This document shows, one piece after another, positions 28,279-42,069 of a stretch of DNA of 64,000 bases. The stretch lies in NCBI GenBank assembly GCA_947588705.1, contig CANPYT010000003.1:1-64000 (forward strand). Direction: 5' to 3'. The stretch's first letter is position 1, and the number at the start of each line of letters is the position of its first letter. Made by a program: the position numbers and the translations under genes. Below the pieces are notes generated by a model. The model did not search any database, was not told the DNA's origin, and saw only the letters and a list, made by a program, of their open reading frames with translations. Source of the stretch: an uncultured Acetatifactor sp. (GTDB lineage: Bacteria > Bacillota > Clostridia > Lachnospirales > Lachnospiraceae).

Positions 28279-29145
28279 TTACTTTCCGGGATTCTTTACA
28301 TCCCTGTGATACAGCTTGATGCCGTAAGTTCCCTGATCCTTCATACGCTTGTACAATTCATTGGCAAGGGTGATGCTCCTGTGCTTGCCGCCGGTACAGC
28401 CGATAGCCACTACAAGGCTGTTTTTGCCCTCCTTCACATAATTCGGGAGGAGGAACTGTATCATATCCGTCAGCTTTGCCATAAAGGTCTCAGCCTCCTC
28501 AAAACTCATCACATAGTCCTGGACTTCCTTGTCATTGCCTGTTTTCTCTTTCAGATGGTCAATATAGAAGGGATTCGGCAGAAACCGGACATCAAATACC
28601 AGATCTGCGTCCACCGGGATCCCGTACTTAAATCCGAAGGACATCACTGTTACCATGAGGCTGTTGTATTCTCCGTTCTCCACAAAGATCCGCCCCAGCT
28701 CCTCTTTCAGCTCCCTGGTCAGAAGATGCGTGGAGTCAATGACATAGTCGGCGCTTTTTCGCACATTCTCCAGCACCTGCCGCTCCCTGCGAACGCCGTC
28801 CTCCACCCTTCCGTCCGGGGCCAGCGGATGCATCCTTCTGCTCTCCTTATAGCGCTTGATCAGCGCGTTTTCATCAGCCTCCATGAACAGGATCTCAAAG
28901 GAATAGCCCTTCTGCTTCAGTTGGGCAAGGATCCGGGTGGCGTCCTCAAAAGACTGGTCGGTACGGACATCCAGCCCAAGCGCCACTTTACTGACCTCGC
29001 TGTTTGGCATGGAGATCAGCTCCACAAATTTTTCCACCAGGGAAATAGGCAGGTTGTCCACACAATAAAAGCCTACATCTTCCAACATTTTCAGAACGGT
29101 GCTTTTTCCGCTGCCGCTCATACCGGTCACAACTACAAATCTCAT
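28279..29145 (-). CDS. rapZ: RNase adapter/nucleotide-binding protein RapZ
   Basis: MRFVVVTGMSGSGKSTVLKMLEDVGFYCVDNLP...SFGFKYGIP...AIGCTGGKHRSI. Confidence 0.96.
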   Translation of the reverse strand: MRFVVVTGMSGSGKSTVLKMLEDVGFYCVDNLPISLVEKFVELISMPNSEVSKVALGLDVRTDQSFEDATRILAQLKQKGYSFEILFMEADENALIKRYKESRRMHPLAPDGRVEDGVRRERQVLENVRKSADYVIDSTHLLTRELKEELGRIFVENGEYNSLMVTVMSFGFKYGIPVDADLVFDVRFLPNPFYIDHLKEKTGNDKEVQDYVMSFEEAETFMAKLTDMIQFLLPNYVKEGKNSLVVAIGCTGGKHRSITLANELYKRMKDQGTYGIKLYHRDVKNPGK

Positions 29146-29192
29146 AATCCCTCACACTCTGTCGTCACATAACAAAACGGTTTTTCTGCGGT

Positions 29193-30101
29193 TTATTCCA
29201 GATAGATGACCTCTGTCTCCAGATCCACTCCAAATCGCAGCTTCACCCGCTCCCGCACCTCGCAGATCACATCCAGCACATCCTGGGCGGAGGCTTTTCC
29301 CACATTGATGATAAAGCCGCAGTGCTTGTCGGAGACTCTGGCTCCCCCTGTCTGATAGCCGCGCATCCCTGCATCCATGATCAGTTTGCCCGCATAATAC
29401 CCCTCCGGCCTTTTGAACGTGCTTCCTGCGCTGGGATATTCCAGCGGCTGTTTCGCCCGGCGCTTCTCCGCAAGCTCCTCCATCTTTGCCTGGATCTGCT
29501 CCCTGTCTCCTTCCTTCAGTTCAAAGGTCACTTCCGTGACGGTAAAGGAATTTTTCCGGAGAGCGCTGGTGCGATACCCAAACTCCATGGTGCTGTTGTC
29601 AAACACCATCGTCTCTCCCTGCCTGCTGACCACCTTTACCTGCGTCACGACCTGGCTCAGCTCTCCGTCATAAGCCCCGGCATTCATCACCACGCCGCCG
29701 CCCACAGTTCCCGGAATGCCGGATGCAAATTCTAAGCCTGTGAGGCTGTGCTCCAGGGCTTTTTTCGCCACCTGCGCCAGCGGCGCCCCCGCCTGGGCTA
29801 TAATATGGCAGCCCTCCACCCGGATCTCACTCATGCCCTTCCCGATCCGAAGAATGACGCCGGGATAACCGTGGTCGCTGACCAGAAGGTTGCTGCCGTT
29901 GCCCAATATGAAAAAGCGCTCTTCTATAAGAGACAGATACTTCTGGACATTTCTCAGCTGTTCCTCATTTTCCAGTTCCAACAGGCAATCGGCAGGCCCC
30001 CCTATCCGAAAGGTGGTGTGGCCTGCCATCGGCTCCTGCAGATAAATATTCTTCTCCGGCACAAAACTTTTCAACGCTTCTATTACTGCTTCACTGATCA
30101 T
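29193..30101 (-). CDS. murB: UDP-N-acetylenolpyruvoylglucosamine reductase
   Basis: MAGHTTFRIGGPAD...LGNGSNLLVSD...GLEFASGIPGTVGGGVVMNAGAYDGE...YPSAGSTFKRPEG. Confidence 0.97.
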   Translation of the reverse strand: MISEAVIEALKSFVPEKNIYLQEPMAGHTTFRIGGPADCLLELENEEQLRNVQKYLSLIEERFFILGNGSNLLVSDHGYPGVILRIGKGMSEIRVEGCHIIAQAGAPLAQVAKKALEHSLTGLEFASGIPGTVGGGVVMNAGAYDGELSQVVTQVKVVSRQGETMVFDNSTMEFGYRTSALRKNSFTVTEVTFELKEGDREQIQAKMEELAEKRRAKQPLEYPSAGSTFKRPEGYYAGKLIMDAGMRGYQTGGARVSDKHCGFIINVGKASAQDVLDVICEVRERVKLRFGVDLETEVIYLE

Positions 30102-30150
30102 ACTTTGTCATTTCCTGTTCTGACATTTTTTATTCCTGCGGGGTATTTGG

Positions 30151-31092
30151 TCAGCGGCACAGGATCATGCCCGCTGCGCCGTAGATCCCCGCATCGTTCC
30201 CAAGCTCCGCCAACGCCAGCTTCACTCCCCTGCAGGGAGGGAACGCATATTTATCCAATTCCGGGCGGACAAATTCCAGAAGGATCTCCCCGGCCTTTGA
30301 AACGCCTCCGCCGATCACAAATACTTCCGGGTTTACCACATTAGCAACTGCCGCAAGGCCCTTTCCCAGATACCGGCCGAACCGCCCTGCGATCTCTATG
30401 GCGACCTTATCTCCCGCTTTCACCGCGTCAAACACTGCCTTGGCGGACAGATTGCCCTCCCGCAGAGTGCTGGGGGCATCGTCCTCAGCCAGCCGTCTCC
30501 TGGCCAGGCGGACGATTCCCGTAGCGGACGCATACTGCTCCAGGCAGCCCTTGTTCTTACAGCCGCATTCCTCCGTCTCATTGTCTTCTATATGGATGTG
30601 GCCGATCTCGCCTGCCGCTCCCGTGGCGCCTGTGATAATACTTCCATTCACGATGATACCGCCGCCCACGCCCGTGCCCAGCGTTACCGCCACCATATTT
30701 CTGTAGCCCTTGCCGCCACCCTGCCACATTTCGCCGAAAGCGGCGGCATTGGCATCGTTAGCTACCTTTACCGGTACATTAATATATGCGTTGAGCGCTT
30801 TTGGTATGTTAAAGGGCCTCCATCCGATATTGACCGAGCCGCCCACAAGAGTTCCCTCAGCGTCTACCGCCCCCGGAACGCCGATGCCGATGCCGACCAG
30901 ATCCTTCTCTTCGATTCCCTTTTCCTTCATTTTCTTCCGGATGCTCTCCGCCACATCCGGAAGGATGGATGCCCCCTCGTTGTCCTTCACCGTGGGGATT
31001 TCCCACTTGTCCAGGACGCGGCCGTCCAGATCAAAAAGCCCCAGTTTCACCGTGGTGCCCCCCACGTCTACGCCAAATGCATAATTTCCCAT
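30151..31092 (-). CDS. ROK-family glucokinase
   Basis: AFGVDVGGTTVKLGLFD...VANDANAAAFGEMWQGGGKGYRNMVAVTLGTGVGGGII...ECGCKNKGCLEQYAS. Confidence 0.95.
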   Translation of the reverse strand: MGNYAFGVDVGGTTVKLGLFDLDGRVLDKWEIPTVKDNEGASILPDVAESIRKKMKEKGIEEKDLVGIGIGVPGAVDAEGTLVGGSVNIGWRPFNIPKALNAYINVPVKVANDANAAAFGEMWQGGGKGYRNMVAVTLGTGVGGGIIVNGSIITGATGAAGEIGHIHIEDNETEECGCKNKGCLEQYASATGIVRLARRRLAEDDAPSTLREGNLSAKAVFDAVKAGDKVAIEIAGRFGRYLGKGLAAVANVVNPEVFVIGGGVSKAGEILLEFVRPELDKYAFPPCRGVKLALAELGNDAGIYGAAGMILCR

Positions 31093-31118
31093 ATTCCTTA
31101 CCCCTTTCCGGCCTGTTT

Positions 31119-32063
31119 TTATTCTTCGTCCTCTTCGTCACGCCGCTTGGCCAGAGAATTTTGTACTCTCGTATATAGCTCCTGGGCGGCGTTATACCCC
31201 ATCTTTTTCTGGCGGTGGTTGACCGCCGCGGACTCACAGATAATAGCCAGGTTCCGCCCGGGGCGGATGGGAATATCGTGGCACACCACTTTATTTCCCA
31301 GATATTCGGTATATTTTTCCTCCAGGCCAAGCCTGTCATACTCCTTGTCTTTGTCCCAATCCTCCAACCGGATCACCAGGTCTATGTTCTGGGTGTCCTT
31401 TACGGAAGAAGCGCCAAACAGCGCTTTTATATCCACAATACCTATGCCGCGCAGCTCGATCAAATGCTTTGTCACATCCGGCGCACTGCCCACCAGAGTG
31501 TCATCGCTCACCTTCCGCAGCTCCACCACATCGTCCGTCACCAGCCTATGCCCTCTCTTCACCAGCTCCAACGCCGCCTCGGATTTGCCGATACCGCTCT
31601 CACCGGTAATAAGCACACCCTCGCCATAGACATCGACCAACACGCCGTGCACGGAAATACAGGGCGCAAGTTTCACATTCAGCCAGCGTATGGTCTCGGC
31701 CATAAACGCGGATGTGGACTTCTTGGTAGAGAGCAGCGGTATCCGGTGCGCCAGGGCGGATTCCATAAAAATAGGATCCGGCTGCAGTTCCCTGCAGAAC
31801 ACGATAGCAGGAATGTCATAGCTCATCAGCTCATCGTACACTTCCCGCTTTCTCGCGTCACTCAGGCTTTCCACATAAGTGTATTCCACAAATCCCACCA
31901 CCTGGAGACGGGTGGCGTCAAAATGTTCAAAATATCCCGTCAGCTGAAGAGCCGGACGGTTGATATCGGGCTGAGTGATACGGATCCCCTTCATCTCGAT
32001 CTCGGGAGTAAGATTGTCCAGTTTCATCTTTTCGATCAGCTGGTTCAAAGAAATACTTGCCAT
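31119..32063 (-). CDS. hprK: HPr kinase/phosphorylase
   Basis: HGVLVDVYGEGVLITGESGIGKSEAALELVKRGHRLVTDDVVELR; ELRGIGIVDIKALFGASSVK. Confidence 0.97.
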   Translation of the reverse strand: MASISLNQLIEKMKLDNLTPEIEMKGIRITQPDINRPALQLTGYFEHFDATRLQVVGFVEYTYVESLSDARKREVYDELMSYDIPAIVFCRELQPDPIFMESALAHRIPLLSTKKSTSAFMAETIRWLNVKLAPCISVHGVLVDVYGEGVLITGESGIGKSEAALELVKRGHRLVTDDVVELRKVSDDTLVGSAPDVTKHLIELRGIGIVDIKALFGASSVKDTQNIDLVIRLEDWDKDKEYDRLGLEEKYTEYLGNKVVCHDIPIRPGRNLAIICESAAVNHRQKKMGYNAAQELYTRVQNSLAKRRDEEDEE

Positions 32064-32204
32064 GTTTTCCTCATTTCTGCGCGGCTCCTTTTGTTCCCCT
32101 CATCTCAAGGGCATCCGTACCCGGCGCCGGCCCTGCCGCGCGTAAAGCAGACCCCGTCTATTACCCTTGATTGTATCACAAGGCATGGCGTATGTGAAGT
32201 AATT

Positions 32205-34094
32205 TTATTTCAGTTGTTCCTTCTCCTCCCGCTCCCTGTCCCGGAAAAATTTCCAGATGCCCTCCGCCGCACTGCGGTTTAACTCCGGCAACGCCGCCAG
32301 CTCTTCCACGGACGCCGCCCTGATCTCGTCAATGGACTTAAAATGCCGCATCAGCGCTTTCCGGCGGGCGGGCCCCACGCCCGGAATGTCATCCAGCACC
32401 GACTTCACCTGGGCCTTGCTTCGCAGAGACCGGTGATACTCGATGGCAAACCGGTGCGCTTCATCCTGCACCCGGGTGATCAGCTTAAACCCCTCGGAAT
32501 GTGTATCGATCGGCAATTCCACATTGTTAAAATACAGCCCTCTGGTACGGTGGCTGTCGTCTTTGACCATGCCGCAGACCGGAATGGAAATGTGCAGTTC
32601 TTCCAACACGGACAGGGCAATATTCACCTGCCCGCGGCCGCCGTCCATCATCAGCAGATCCGGAAATCTGGTAAAACTTCCATATTCCCTGTCCAGATCC
32701 TTTTCCGCCAGTTCCCGGCTTTCCTCCAGCCCGTGGCGAAAGCGTCTCGTCAGCACCTCCCGCATACAGGCATAATCATCCGGGCCGGACACCGTCTTGA
32801 TCCGAAATTTCCGATAATCGCTTGGCTTCGGCTTTCCCTTCTCAAACACGATCATAGAGCCTACATTTTCAAAGCCGTTTATATTTGATATGTCGAAAGC
32901 TTCCATGCGCTCGATGCGGGAAAGCCCCAACAACGCCGCGATCTCCTTCACCGCCCCCACAGTGCGGCCCTCTTCCCGCTTCAGCCGCTCCCTGTCCTGC
33001 TCCAAAATATGTTTTGCATTCTGCGCGGCCAGCTCAACCAGCTTTTCCTTGGAACCGATCTTCGGCACCCGGAGATACACCCTCGCGCCCTTCCGCCCGG
33101 TAAGCCATTTTTCGATCAACTCCCTGTCGGGAATCTCGTACTGCAGCATCAGTTCCCTGGGAATAAAGGGCGTTCCGGCATAGAACTGCTTCACAAAATT
33201 TTCTAAAATACCGGGCTTGTCATCTTCTGACACATGCGTCATATAGTAATGTTCCCGGCCGATCAGCTTGCCGTCCCGAACGAAAAACACCTGGACTACC
33301 GCTTCCCGTTCATCCTGATACAGGGCGATGACATCCTTATCTTCCCCGACGCTGTCCGTTATTTTTTGCTTTTGGGAAACAGACTTCACGCTGTTATAGA
33401 GATCCCTGTAACCGGCGGCCGCTTCAAAGTCCAACGTCTCCGCGGCTGCCTTCATCTTTCCCTCCAGGTCTTTCAAGATCAGGTTATAATTTCCGTTCAG
33501 AAATTCCAATGCCTGATCCACCTGCTCCCTGTACTGTTCCCTGCTCACATACCCCTGGCAGGGCGCAAGGCATTGTTTGATGTGATAATTCAGGCAGGGG
33601 CGCTCCAAGCCCATGTCCCTGGGAAGACTGCGGTTACAGGTGCGGAGGTGGTAAAGCTTATTCAACAGCTCTATGGTATCCTTCACCGCCGCCGCGCTGG
33701 TATAAGGCCCATAGTATTTTGACTTGTCCTTTTTCATGGTTCTGGAAAAAAGGATGCGGGGATACTCTTCCCCCACAGTGACCTTTATATAAGGATAAGT
33801 CTTATCGTCTTTTAACAGAGTATTATATTTTGGGGAATTTTCTTTGATCAGATTGTTTTCCAGCACAAGCGCTTCCAGCTCCGAGTCAGTGACAATATAC
33901 TCAAAGCGGGCGATCAGAGAGACCATCTTGTCGATCATTGGACCGCGCCCGATATTTTCCCGAAAGTAGGATCGGACGCGGTTGTGTAGATTTACGGCTT
34001 TTCCCACATACAAAATGACATCCTTGTCATCTCGCATAATGTAGACGCCTGGCTCCTTAGGGAGCTTTTTCAGTTCTTCTTCAAAGTTAAACAT
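32205..34094 (-). CDS. uvrC: Excinuclease ABC subunit C
   Basis: [34 protein letters not shown] (GIY-YIG) ... [24 protein letters not shown]...[18 protein letters not shown]. Confidence 0.97.
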   Translation of the reverse strand: MFNFEEELKKLPKEPGVYIMRDDKDVILYVGKAVNLHNRVRSYFRENIGRGPMIDKMVSLIARFEYIVTDSELEALVLENNLIKENSPKYNTLLKDDKTYPYIKVTVGEEYPRILFSRTMKKDKSKYYGPYTSAAAVKDTIELLNKLYHLRTCNRSLPRDMGLERPCLNYHIKQCLAPCQGYVSREQYREQVDQALEFLNGNYNLILKDLEGKMKAAAETLDFEAAAGYRDLYNSVKSVSQKQKITDSVGEDKDVIALYQDEREAVVQVFFVRDGKLIGREHYYMTHVSEDDKPGILENFVKQFYAGTPFIPRELMLQYEIPDRELIEKWLTGRKGARVYLRVPKIGSKEKLVELAAQNAKHILEQDRERLKREEGRTVGAVKEIAALLGLSRIERMEAFDISNINGFENVGSMIVFEKGKPKPSDYRKFRIKTVSGPDDYACMREVLTRRFRHGLEESRELAEKDLDREYGSFTRFPDLLMMDGGRGQVNIALSVLEELHISIPVCGMVKDDSHRTRGLYFNNVELPIDTHSEGFKLITRVQDEAHRFAIEYHRSLRSKAQVKSVLDDIPGVGPARRKALMRHFKSIDEIRAASVEELAALPELNRSAAEGIWKFFRDREREEKEQLK

Positions 34095-34101
34095 GCGTTA
34101 T

Positions 34102-36294
34102 CTAATCTATCTTTCCGTTGGAAAAAACACCCGTAGCCTGTTGCTGTTTCTGTTGCTCCTGCTCCTGACTCACGGCCCCGTCCCGTTCTTCAGCCCGGAG
34201 CGGTTCCGGTGCGTCAGCCTGCTCCGGCATCTGGGCCTGAACCGGTTCCCCGGACTGCGAAGGCGCCTCATCCCGCTCTGCCTCCCCGGCGCCGTCTTTC
34301 TTCTCCTCGGGCTCGGGAAGTCCTTTTTCCCTGCGGAAGATCTCCATAAATTCCTTGCCGGTAATGGTTTCCTTCTCGATCAGGTACTCCGCCAGCTTAT
34401 CCATCACATCCCGGTTGTCGCGGAGCAGCGAAAGTGCTTTTTCATAGCTTTCCTTCAGGATCTGAACCACTTCCGCATCGATCTCAGCCGCGGTGGTATC
34501 GCTGCATGTCAGCTCCGCCCGGCCTTCCAGGTACTGGCTTTCTATGGTGGCAAGCCCCACCAGGCCGAATTTTTTGCTCATGCCGTAGCGTGTGACCATA
34601 TTGCGGGCAATGCTTGTCGCCCTCTCGATATCGTTCGCGGCCCCCGTAGTCACCGTATCGAACACGATCTCTTCCGCCGCCCGGCCGCCTACCAGGCCGA
34701 CCAGCATATCCCTCAGTTCCGCCTCCGTATTCAGGTATTTTTCCTCCTCCGGCACCTGCATCACGTACCCAAGCGCCCCCATGGTCCTCGGCACAATAGT
34801 GATCTTCTGCACGGGCTCGGAATTTTTCTGCAGGGCGCTGATCAGCGCATGTCCCACCTCGTGGTAGGACACGATCCGGCGCTCCTCCTTGCTCATAATG
34901 CGGTCCTTCTTTTCCTTTCCTACCAGGACTACCTCCACGGCGTCGAACAGGTCTTTCTGGCTCACATACTCGCGGCCCTCCTTGACCGCATTGATGGCCG
35001 CCTCGTTGATCATATTTGCAAGATCAGAACCCACGGCGCCGCTGGTTGCCAGCGCTATGGCGTCCAGGTCCACGCTCTCATCCATCTTCACGTCCTTTGC
35101 GTGGACTTTCAATATCTCCACACGGCCCTTCAGATCCGGCTTGTCCACAATGATCCGCCTGTCAAAACGGCCCGGGCGCAAAAGCGCCTTATCCAAAATC
35201 TCAGGGCGGTTAGTGGCTCCCAGGATCAGAATACCCTTAGAGCTGTCAAAACCATCCATCTCGGACAGAAGCTGGTTCAGGGTCTGCTCCCGCTCCTCAT
35301 TCCCTCCGCCATACTTGGAGTCACGGCTTCTTCCGATGGCGTCGATCTCGTCGATAAAGATAATGCAGGGCGCGTTCTTCGTCGCTTCCCGGAACAGGTC
35401 GCGAACACGGCTGGCTCCCACGCCCACATAGAGTTCGATAAAGTCGGAACCGGTCAGAGAGAAAAACGGCACATGGGCCTCGCCGGCCACAGCTTTCGCC
35501 AGCAGCGTCTTACCCGTTCCGGGAGGCCCCACCAAAAGCGCCCCCTTGGGCAGCCGGGCGCCGATCTTGGAATATTTTCCGGGATTGTGCAGAAAATCCA
35601 CCACCTCCACCAGCGATTCCTTGGCCTCGTCCTCGCCGGCCACATCCTTAAAGGTCACGCCGGTCTCCTTCTGCACATACACCTTGGCGTTGCTCTTGCC
35701 GACGCCCATGGGTCCGCCGCTTCCGCCCATCCTCCGAAACAGGAAGCTCAAAAGTATCCACATAAGCACAACGGGCAGGATCACGCCCACTATGATATTC
35801 AAAACCAATTCGGAGCTGTCGCTCGGCGTCCTGCGGCCGTCGATGCCATGTTCCTCCAGCCGGGCCATCAGGGTATCCATATCCTCCATGAGGATCGTGG
35901 TATACTGCTCCCGGGTCTCCTGAGGATAAAACCCGAAACCAAAACCATAGCCATAACCATAGCCGGGCGCGGATTTATCGGAATCCTGATCCGCCTTCAG
36001 GGTAAACTGTATCTCCCCGCTGCTCAGCAGATTCACTTCCTCTACTTTCTCTTCCTCGATATATTCCAGGAACCTGCTGTATGAAACCTGCTCGCTCTCG
36101 CCGCTGCCGGAAAGCCACCGCATAAAGCTGATGGCGAGCACCAGGGTACCCAGCGTGACCAAAAGCACCACCAGCATACTGGGCCGCCTGGGCGGCTCGC
36201 CGCCATTCCCGCCTCCGCCGTTCCCGGAACCGTTTGCGCCTCCGCCGTTGTTGTATCCACCGCCATTTCCATATTCATTCAACTGATTTTCCAT
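34102..36294 (-). CDS. ftsH: ATP-dependent zinc metalloprotease FtsH
   Basis: [21 protein letters not shown]...[12 protein letters not shown]...[11 protein letters not shown] (HExxH). Confidence 0.97.
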   Translation of the reverse strand: MENQLNEYGNGGGYNNGGGANGSGNGGGGNGGEPPRRPSMLVVLLVTLGTLVLAISFMRWLSGSGESEQVSYSRFLEYIEEEKVEEVNLLSSGEIQFTLKADQDSDKSAPGYGYGYGFGFGFYPQETREQYTTILMEDMDTLMARLEEHGIDGRRTPSDSSELVLNIIVGVILPVVLMWILLSFLFRRMGGSGGPMGVGKSNAKVYVQKETGVTFKDVAGEDEAKESLVEVVDFLHNPGKYSKIGARLPKGALLVGPPGTGKTLLAKAVAGEAHVPFFSLTGSDFIELYVGVGASRVRDLFREATKNAPCIIFIDEIDAIGRSRDSKYGGGNEEREQTLNQLLSEMDGFDSSKGILILGATNRPEILDKALLRPGRFDRRIIVDKPDLKGRVEILKVHAKDVKMDESVDLDAIALATSGAVGSDLANMINEAAINAVKEGREYVSQKDLFDAVEVVLVGKEKKDRIMSKEERRIVSYHEVGHALISALQKNSEPVQKITIVPRTMGALGYVMQVPEEEKYLNTEAELRDMLVGLVGGRAAEEIVFDTVTTGAANDIERATSIARNMVTRYGMSKKFGLVGLATIESQYLEGRAELTCSDTTAAEIDAEVVQILKESYEKALSLLRDNRDVMDKLAEYLIEKETITGKEFMEIFRREKGLPEPEEKKDGAGEAERDEAPSQSGEPVQAQMPEQADAPEPLRAEERDGAVSQEQEQQKQQQATGVFSNGKID

Positions 36295-36456
36295 AGTAAC
36301 TCCATTTCAGGTATTTTCGTCTTACATTCAGCATTCCCGTTTCCAGGTGAATTAAATCTATTTTATTATAGAAAGAACCGATTGATAAATCAATAGAAGA
36401 ATTGTGAAAAAATGGTGTTCAAACCGAAAAAGATTTATAAAATGCCCCTATGGCGT

Positions 36457-36624
36457 CTATAACCATCTGTTTCTGGCCTTCCTCATAATTTTCTCCTGAA
36501 TCTGCTCCTTCCCCTGTTCCAGCCAATCCTCGGGCGCTTTCTGATCGGATACAAGATTCACGCTGATATTGGTCACATAATCGCTTCCTATGGTTTCTAT
36601 CTTCTTTCCTGCCGAAACCTCCAA
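36457..36624 (-). pseudogene. Possible gene remnant/small ORF without ATG
   Basis: Reads LEVSAGKKIETIGSDYVTNISVNLVSDQKAPEDWLEQGKEQIQEKIMRKARNRWL* with protein-like composition; upstream in-frame TGA, no ATG. Confidence 0.35.
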
Positions 36625-36851
36625 GAGATGTCAGCCAGTTTAACAGCTACAAGGTGTAATTCTATCAACTTCCCCCTTTTCTGTCAAGGACTGCCGCACA
36701 ACGCGTTCCAGGTACTTCCATTTCTTTTTCGGAATCCGTATTTTTTTCATTCCAATGGGAACGGATTTGTGCTAAAATATATCAGTGATTGTTTGTGCCG
36801 GCGCAGGGCAACCAGAATACAAAAGGCCGCCGGGCCGCAGGGTGGGGAGAT

Positions 36852-38327
36852 ATGAAACCAGGATTCGACAATGAAAAATACTTAAAAATGCAGTCTGAGC
36901 GCATAAAGGAGCGCATCGGCCAGTTCGGGAACAAGCTGTACCTGGAGTTTGGAGGAAAACTTTTTGACGACTACCACGCTTCCAGGGTACTCCCCGGATT
37001 TGCGCCCGATTCAAAGCTCAGAATGCTGATGCAGCTCTCCGAATACGCGGAGATCGTCATTGTCATCAGCGCCGCGGACATTGAAAAAAACAAAGTGCGG
37101 GGCGACCTGGGCATCACCTACGACGTGGATGTGCTCCGTCTCAGAGACGAATTTCTGCAAAAGGGCCTATATATCGGCAGCGTGGTCATCACCCACTATA
37201 CCGGCCAGAACAGCGCCGACCAGTTCAAGGCAAAGCTGGAAAAAAAGAACATCCGGGTATACCTGCATTACACCATTGAGGGATACCCTGCCAACGTTCC
37301 GCTGATCGTCAGCGAGAACGGCTACGGACGAAACGATTACATAGAGACCTCCCGTCCTCTGGTCGTAGTAACCGCCCCCGGCCCGGGAAGCGGAAAGATG
37401 GCTACCTGTCTCTCTCAGCTGTATCATGACAACCTTCGCGGGATCAAAGCGGGGTATGCAAAGTTTGAGACCTTCCCCATCTGGAACATTCCGCTGAAGC
37501 ATCCGATCAATCTGGCTTACGAGGCCGCAACAGCGGACTTAAATGATGTGAACATGATCGATCCTTTCCACCTGGAGGCTTACGGCGAGACCGCGGTGAA
37601 TTACAACCGGGATATTGAGATCTTTCCCGTGCTGAACGCTATTTTTGAGGGCATTTACGGCAGCAATCCATATAAATCTCCCACAGACATGGGCGTAAAT
37701 ATGGCGGGAAACTGCATTATGGACGATGAGGTCTGCTGCCGCGCCTCCAATATGGAGATCATTCGGCGGTATTATTCAGCCCTGAACAAGGTGGTTCGGG
37801 ACGAGGCTTCCGAAAACGAGGTCTACAAGATCGAGCTCCTGATGAAACAGGCAAAGATCACTACAGATGACAGAAGTGTCACATTAGCCGCAAAGAAACG
37901 GGCGGAGGAACTCGGCGTTCCCACCGCCGCCATCGAGCTGCCGGACGGCCATATCATCACGTCCAAAACCACGGCTTTCCTTGGCGCATCCGCCGCGCTT
38001 TTGCTGAACGCCCTGAAACATCTGGCCGGCATAGACCATGACACGCGACTGATCAAGCCGGAAGCCATTGAGCCCATCCAGGACTTGAAGGTGCGCTATC
38101 TCGGCGGGAAAAACCCAAGGCTCCACACAGACGAGGCGCTGATCGCCCTGTCGCTGGCTGCCTGCTCGGATGACAATGCCGGCCGCGCCTTAGAGCAACT
38201 TCCGGCACTGAGAGGCTGCCAGGCGCACACCTCCGTCATGCTTTCGGAGGTGGATATCAAGATCTTTAAAAAGCTGGGCGTGGACCTAACCAGCGAACCG
38301 ATCCTGGCATCGAAAAAACGGTACTGA
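36852..38327 (+). CDS. DUF1846 family protein
   Basis: [59 protein letters not shown]...; family recognised by full-length pattern. Confidence 0.93.
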   Translation: MKPGFDNEKYLKMQSERIKERIGQFGNKLYLEFGGKLFDDYHASRVLPGFAPDSKLRMLMQLSEYAEIVIVISAADIEKNKVRGDLGITYDVDVLRLRDEFLQKGLYIGSVVITHYTGQNSADQFKAKLEKKNIRVYLHYTIEGYPANVPLIVSENGYGRNDYIETSRPLVVVTAPGPGSGKMATCLSQLYHDNLRGIKAGYAKFETFPIWNIPLKHPINLAYEAATADLNDVNMIDPFHLEAYGETAVNYNRDIEIFPVLNAIFEGIYGSNPYKSPTDMGVNMAGNCIMDDEVCCRASNMEIIRRYYSALNKVVRDEASENEVYKIELLMKQAKITTDDRSVTLAAKKRAEELGVPTAAIELPDGHIITSKTTAFLGASAALLLNALKHLAGIDHDTRLIKPEAIEPIQDLKVRYLGGKNPRLHTDEALIALSLAACSDDNAGRALEQLPALRGCQAHTSVMLSEVDIKIFKKLGVDLTSEPILASKKRY

Positions 38328-38431
38328 CCCTTAGGACTGCCCGAAGGGAACTGTTCCGCTCCCTGCCTGTGGCCGCGCGCTGCCGGATACAGGCAAATGA
38401 CAATCGAAAACAGCGCAGAAAAGAGGTACTT

Positions 38432-40047
<1,616 letters not shown>

Positions 40048-40051
<4 letters not shown>

Positions 40052-41181
40052 AAAAGACATTTTTGAAAAGAACCGCCTCTTTCTTTAAGAAAGAGACGGT
40101 CCTGTGTATCGCAGCTCTGCTGTCCTTCCTTTCCGCTTTTTTGGTGCCGCCTTCCGCGGAATATTGGAAATATATCGACTGGCGGGTATTGGCGTTGCTC
40201 TTCGGGCTGATGCTGGTGGTAAAGGGCTTTCAAAGCATCGGCCTGTTCCAGTACCTCGGGACAAAGCTTCTTTCCCGCATACATACTACCCGGCAGCTCT
40301 GCCTGCTGTTGACTGCTCTCTGCTTTTTCTCCGCCATGCTGATCACCAATGACGTGGCGCTGATCACCTTTGTGCCTTTCGCCGTGATGATCCTCTCCAT
40401 GGCCGGCGGGAAGGAACTCCTCATTCCCGTGGTGGCGCTCCAGACCATCGCCGCCAACCTGGGCAGTATGCTGACCCCCATCGGAAATCCTCAGAACTTA
40501 TATCTCTATTCGGCGTTTTCCATTCCCATGGGGCGGTTTCTGTCAGAAATGCTTCCTCTGACACTCCTGTCATTTTTGCTGCTGACGATCAGCATCTTTT
40601 TGCTGCCGGACAAAAAAATCCAGGCCAAAACCCCGGAAGTGTTTCCGGCTCCTCCCGGCTTCCGGCTGGCCTGTTACCTGCTGCTGTTCCTCGTCGCGTT
40701 AAGCTGCGTGGTGCGGCTGCTGCCCTGGCCGGCGATGCTGGCGATACTGATCGCCGCCGTGCTGATCCTGGACCGAAAGCTTTTCCGGGCGGTGGATTAC
40801 TTTCTGCTGCTGACTTTTGTATGCTTTTTCCTGTTTATCGGAAATATGGAACGGATCCCCGCCATATCCGGGCTGCTGCATGCTTTTATCCGCGGGAAGG
40901 AGCTTCTCCTCGGCATCCTGTTCAGCCAGTGCATCAGCAACGTGCCTGCCGCCATCCTGCTGTCCGGATTTACCGATGCCGCAAGGCCCCTGCTCTACGG
41001 CGTAAACATCGGCGGCCTCGGCACACTGATCGCTTCTCTGGCAAGCGTGATTTCCTTTCGGATCTACGGCGCCGACAGCGATGCCTCCAAAGGACGCTAC
41101 CTGAAAACCTTTACCCTGTACAACATCGCCTTCCTGGCGCCGCTTGCGGCAGCGGCCGCACTGCTTCTTCACCTGACCTGA
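40048..41181 (+). CDS. SLC13/ArsB-type anion permease
   Basis: Polytopic; [19 protein letters not shown]...[21 protein letters not shown]; overlaps pyrG stop by 4 bp. Confidence 0.88.
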
Positions 41182-41184
41182 CTG

Positions 41185-42069
41185 TCATAATTTCTTTAAA
41201 TAGTGGCCCAGCACATTTACGCCCTCATTCAGCACGATAAAAGCCTCGGGATCGTACTTGTGGATGATGGCCCGCAGCCGGTGCACCTCGTATTTCGAGA
41301 GCATGATGTATAAGATGTGGGAGCGGTCATAAGTATAAGCCCCCAGGGCGGACCACTTGGTGATGCCGCGGTTCAGCTCCTGGAACACTTCCTTTTCCAG
41401 GGCGGTGGTATCCGCTTTGGTGATGACCGTAACCTCCACATTGATGTTCTGGGTGTGTACCCTGTCCATGGCAACAGAATACACGGCGGAATAGATGATG
41501 CAATATACTACGATCTCTATGTCAAACAGCAAAAGGCACACGGCATACAGTGCTATGTTGACAAAAAGGTTGACCTTTCCCACGCTGAAATCCTGCTTCC
41601 ACCTGGCCAGCAGTACGCCTATTACATCCATTCCGCCCCCGGAAGCTCCCATCCTCAGCATGATCCCCGTTCCCGCACCGGCGATGATGCCGCCGACCAC
41701 ACACGCGGCCATTCTCTCTTCTACGATCTGAGCGGTGGGGATCAGCGACAAAAACACCGTTATGGCGGTGACCGCAACAAGAGTCTTTCCAAAAAACCTC
41801 CGCCCGATCCGTTTAAACGCCACCACAAAGATGGGGATGTTTATGGCATAATAAATTACGCCGGCAATATCGAACGTCTCAAAGTGAAGCCCGAAAAACC
41901 GGATAAAGACAGTTCGGATCACCTGGCAGATACCCATGACGCCGCCGGTGTACAGACCGGCGGGCACCACGAAAAGGTTGATGCCTGCCGCGTACAGGAA
42001 CGCCCCCAGGACGCTTCCCAGCGCCCGCTTTCCCTCCTGCTTTACACTCTCTTTATTCATTTTATTCAT
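41185..42069 (-). CDS. YitT family membrane protein (DUF161/DUF2179)
   Basis: GALLYAAGINLFVVPAGLYTGGVMGICQVIRT pattern, C-terminal DUF2179-like domain. Confidence 0.9.
   Translation of the reverse strand: MNKMNKESVKQEGKRALGSVLGAFLYAAGINLFVVPAGLYTGGVMGICQVIRTVFIRFFGLHFETFDIAGVIYYAINIPIFVVAFKRIGRRFFGKTLVAVTAITVFLSLIPTAQIVEERMAACVVGGIIAGAGTGIMLRMGASGGGMDVIGVLLARWKQDFSVGKVNLFVNIALYAVCLLLFDIEIVVYCIIYSAVYSVAMDRVHTQNINVEVTVITKADTTALEKEVFQELNRGITKWSALGAYTYDRSHILYIMLSKYEVHRLRAIIHKYDPEAFIVLNEGVNVLGHYLKKL

Noticed and set aside
34093-36084. 663-aa plus-strand ORF opposite ftsH
   Set aside because: Shadow ORF on the antisense of a clear ftsH gene in GC-rich DNA; no recognisable domain, His/Leu/Arg-rich antisense composition.
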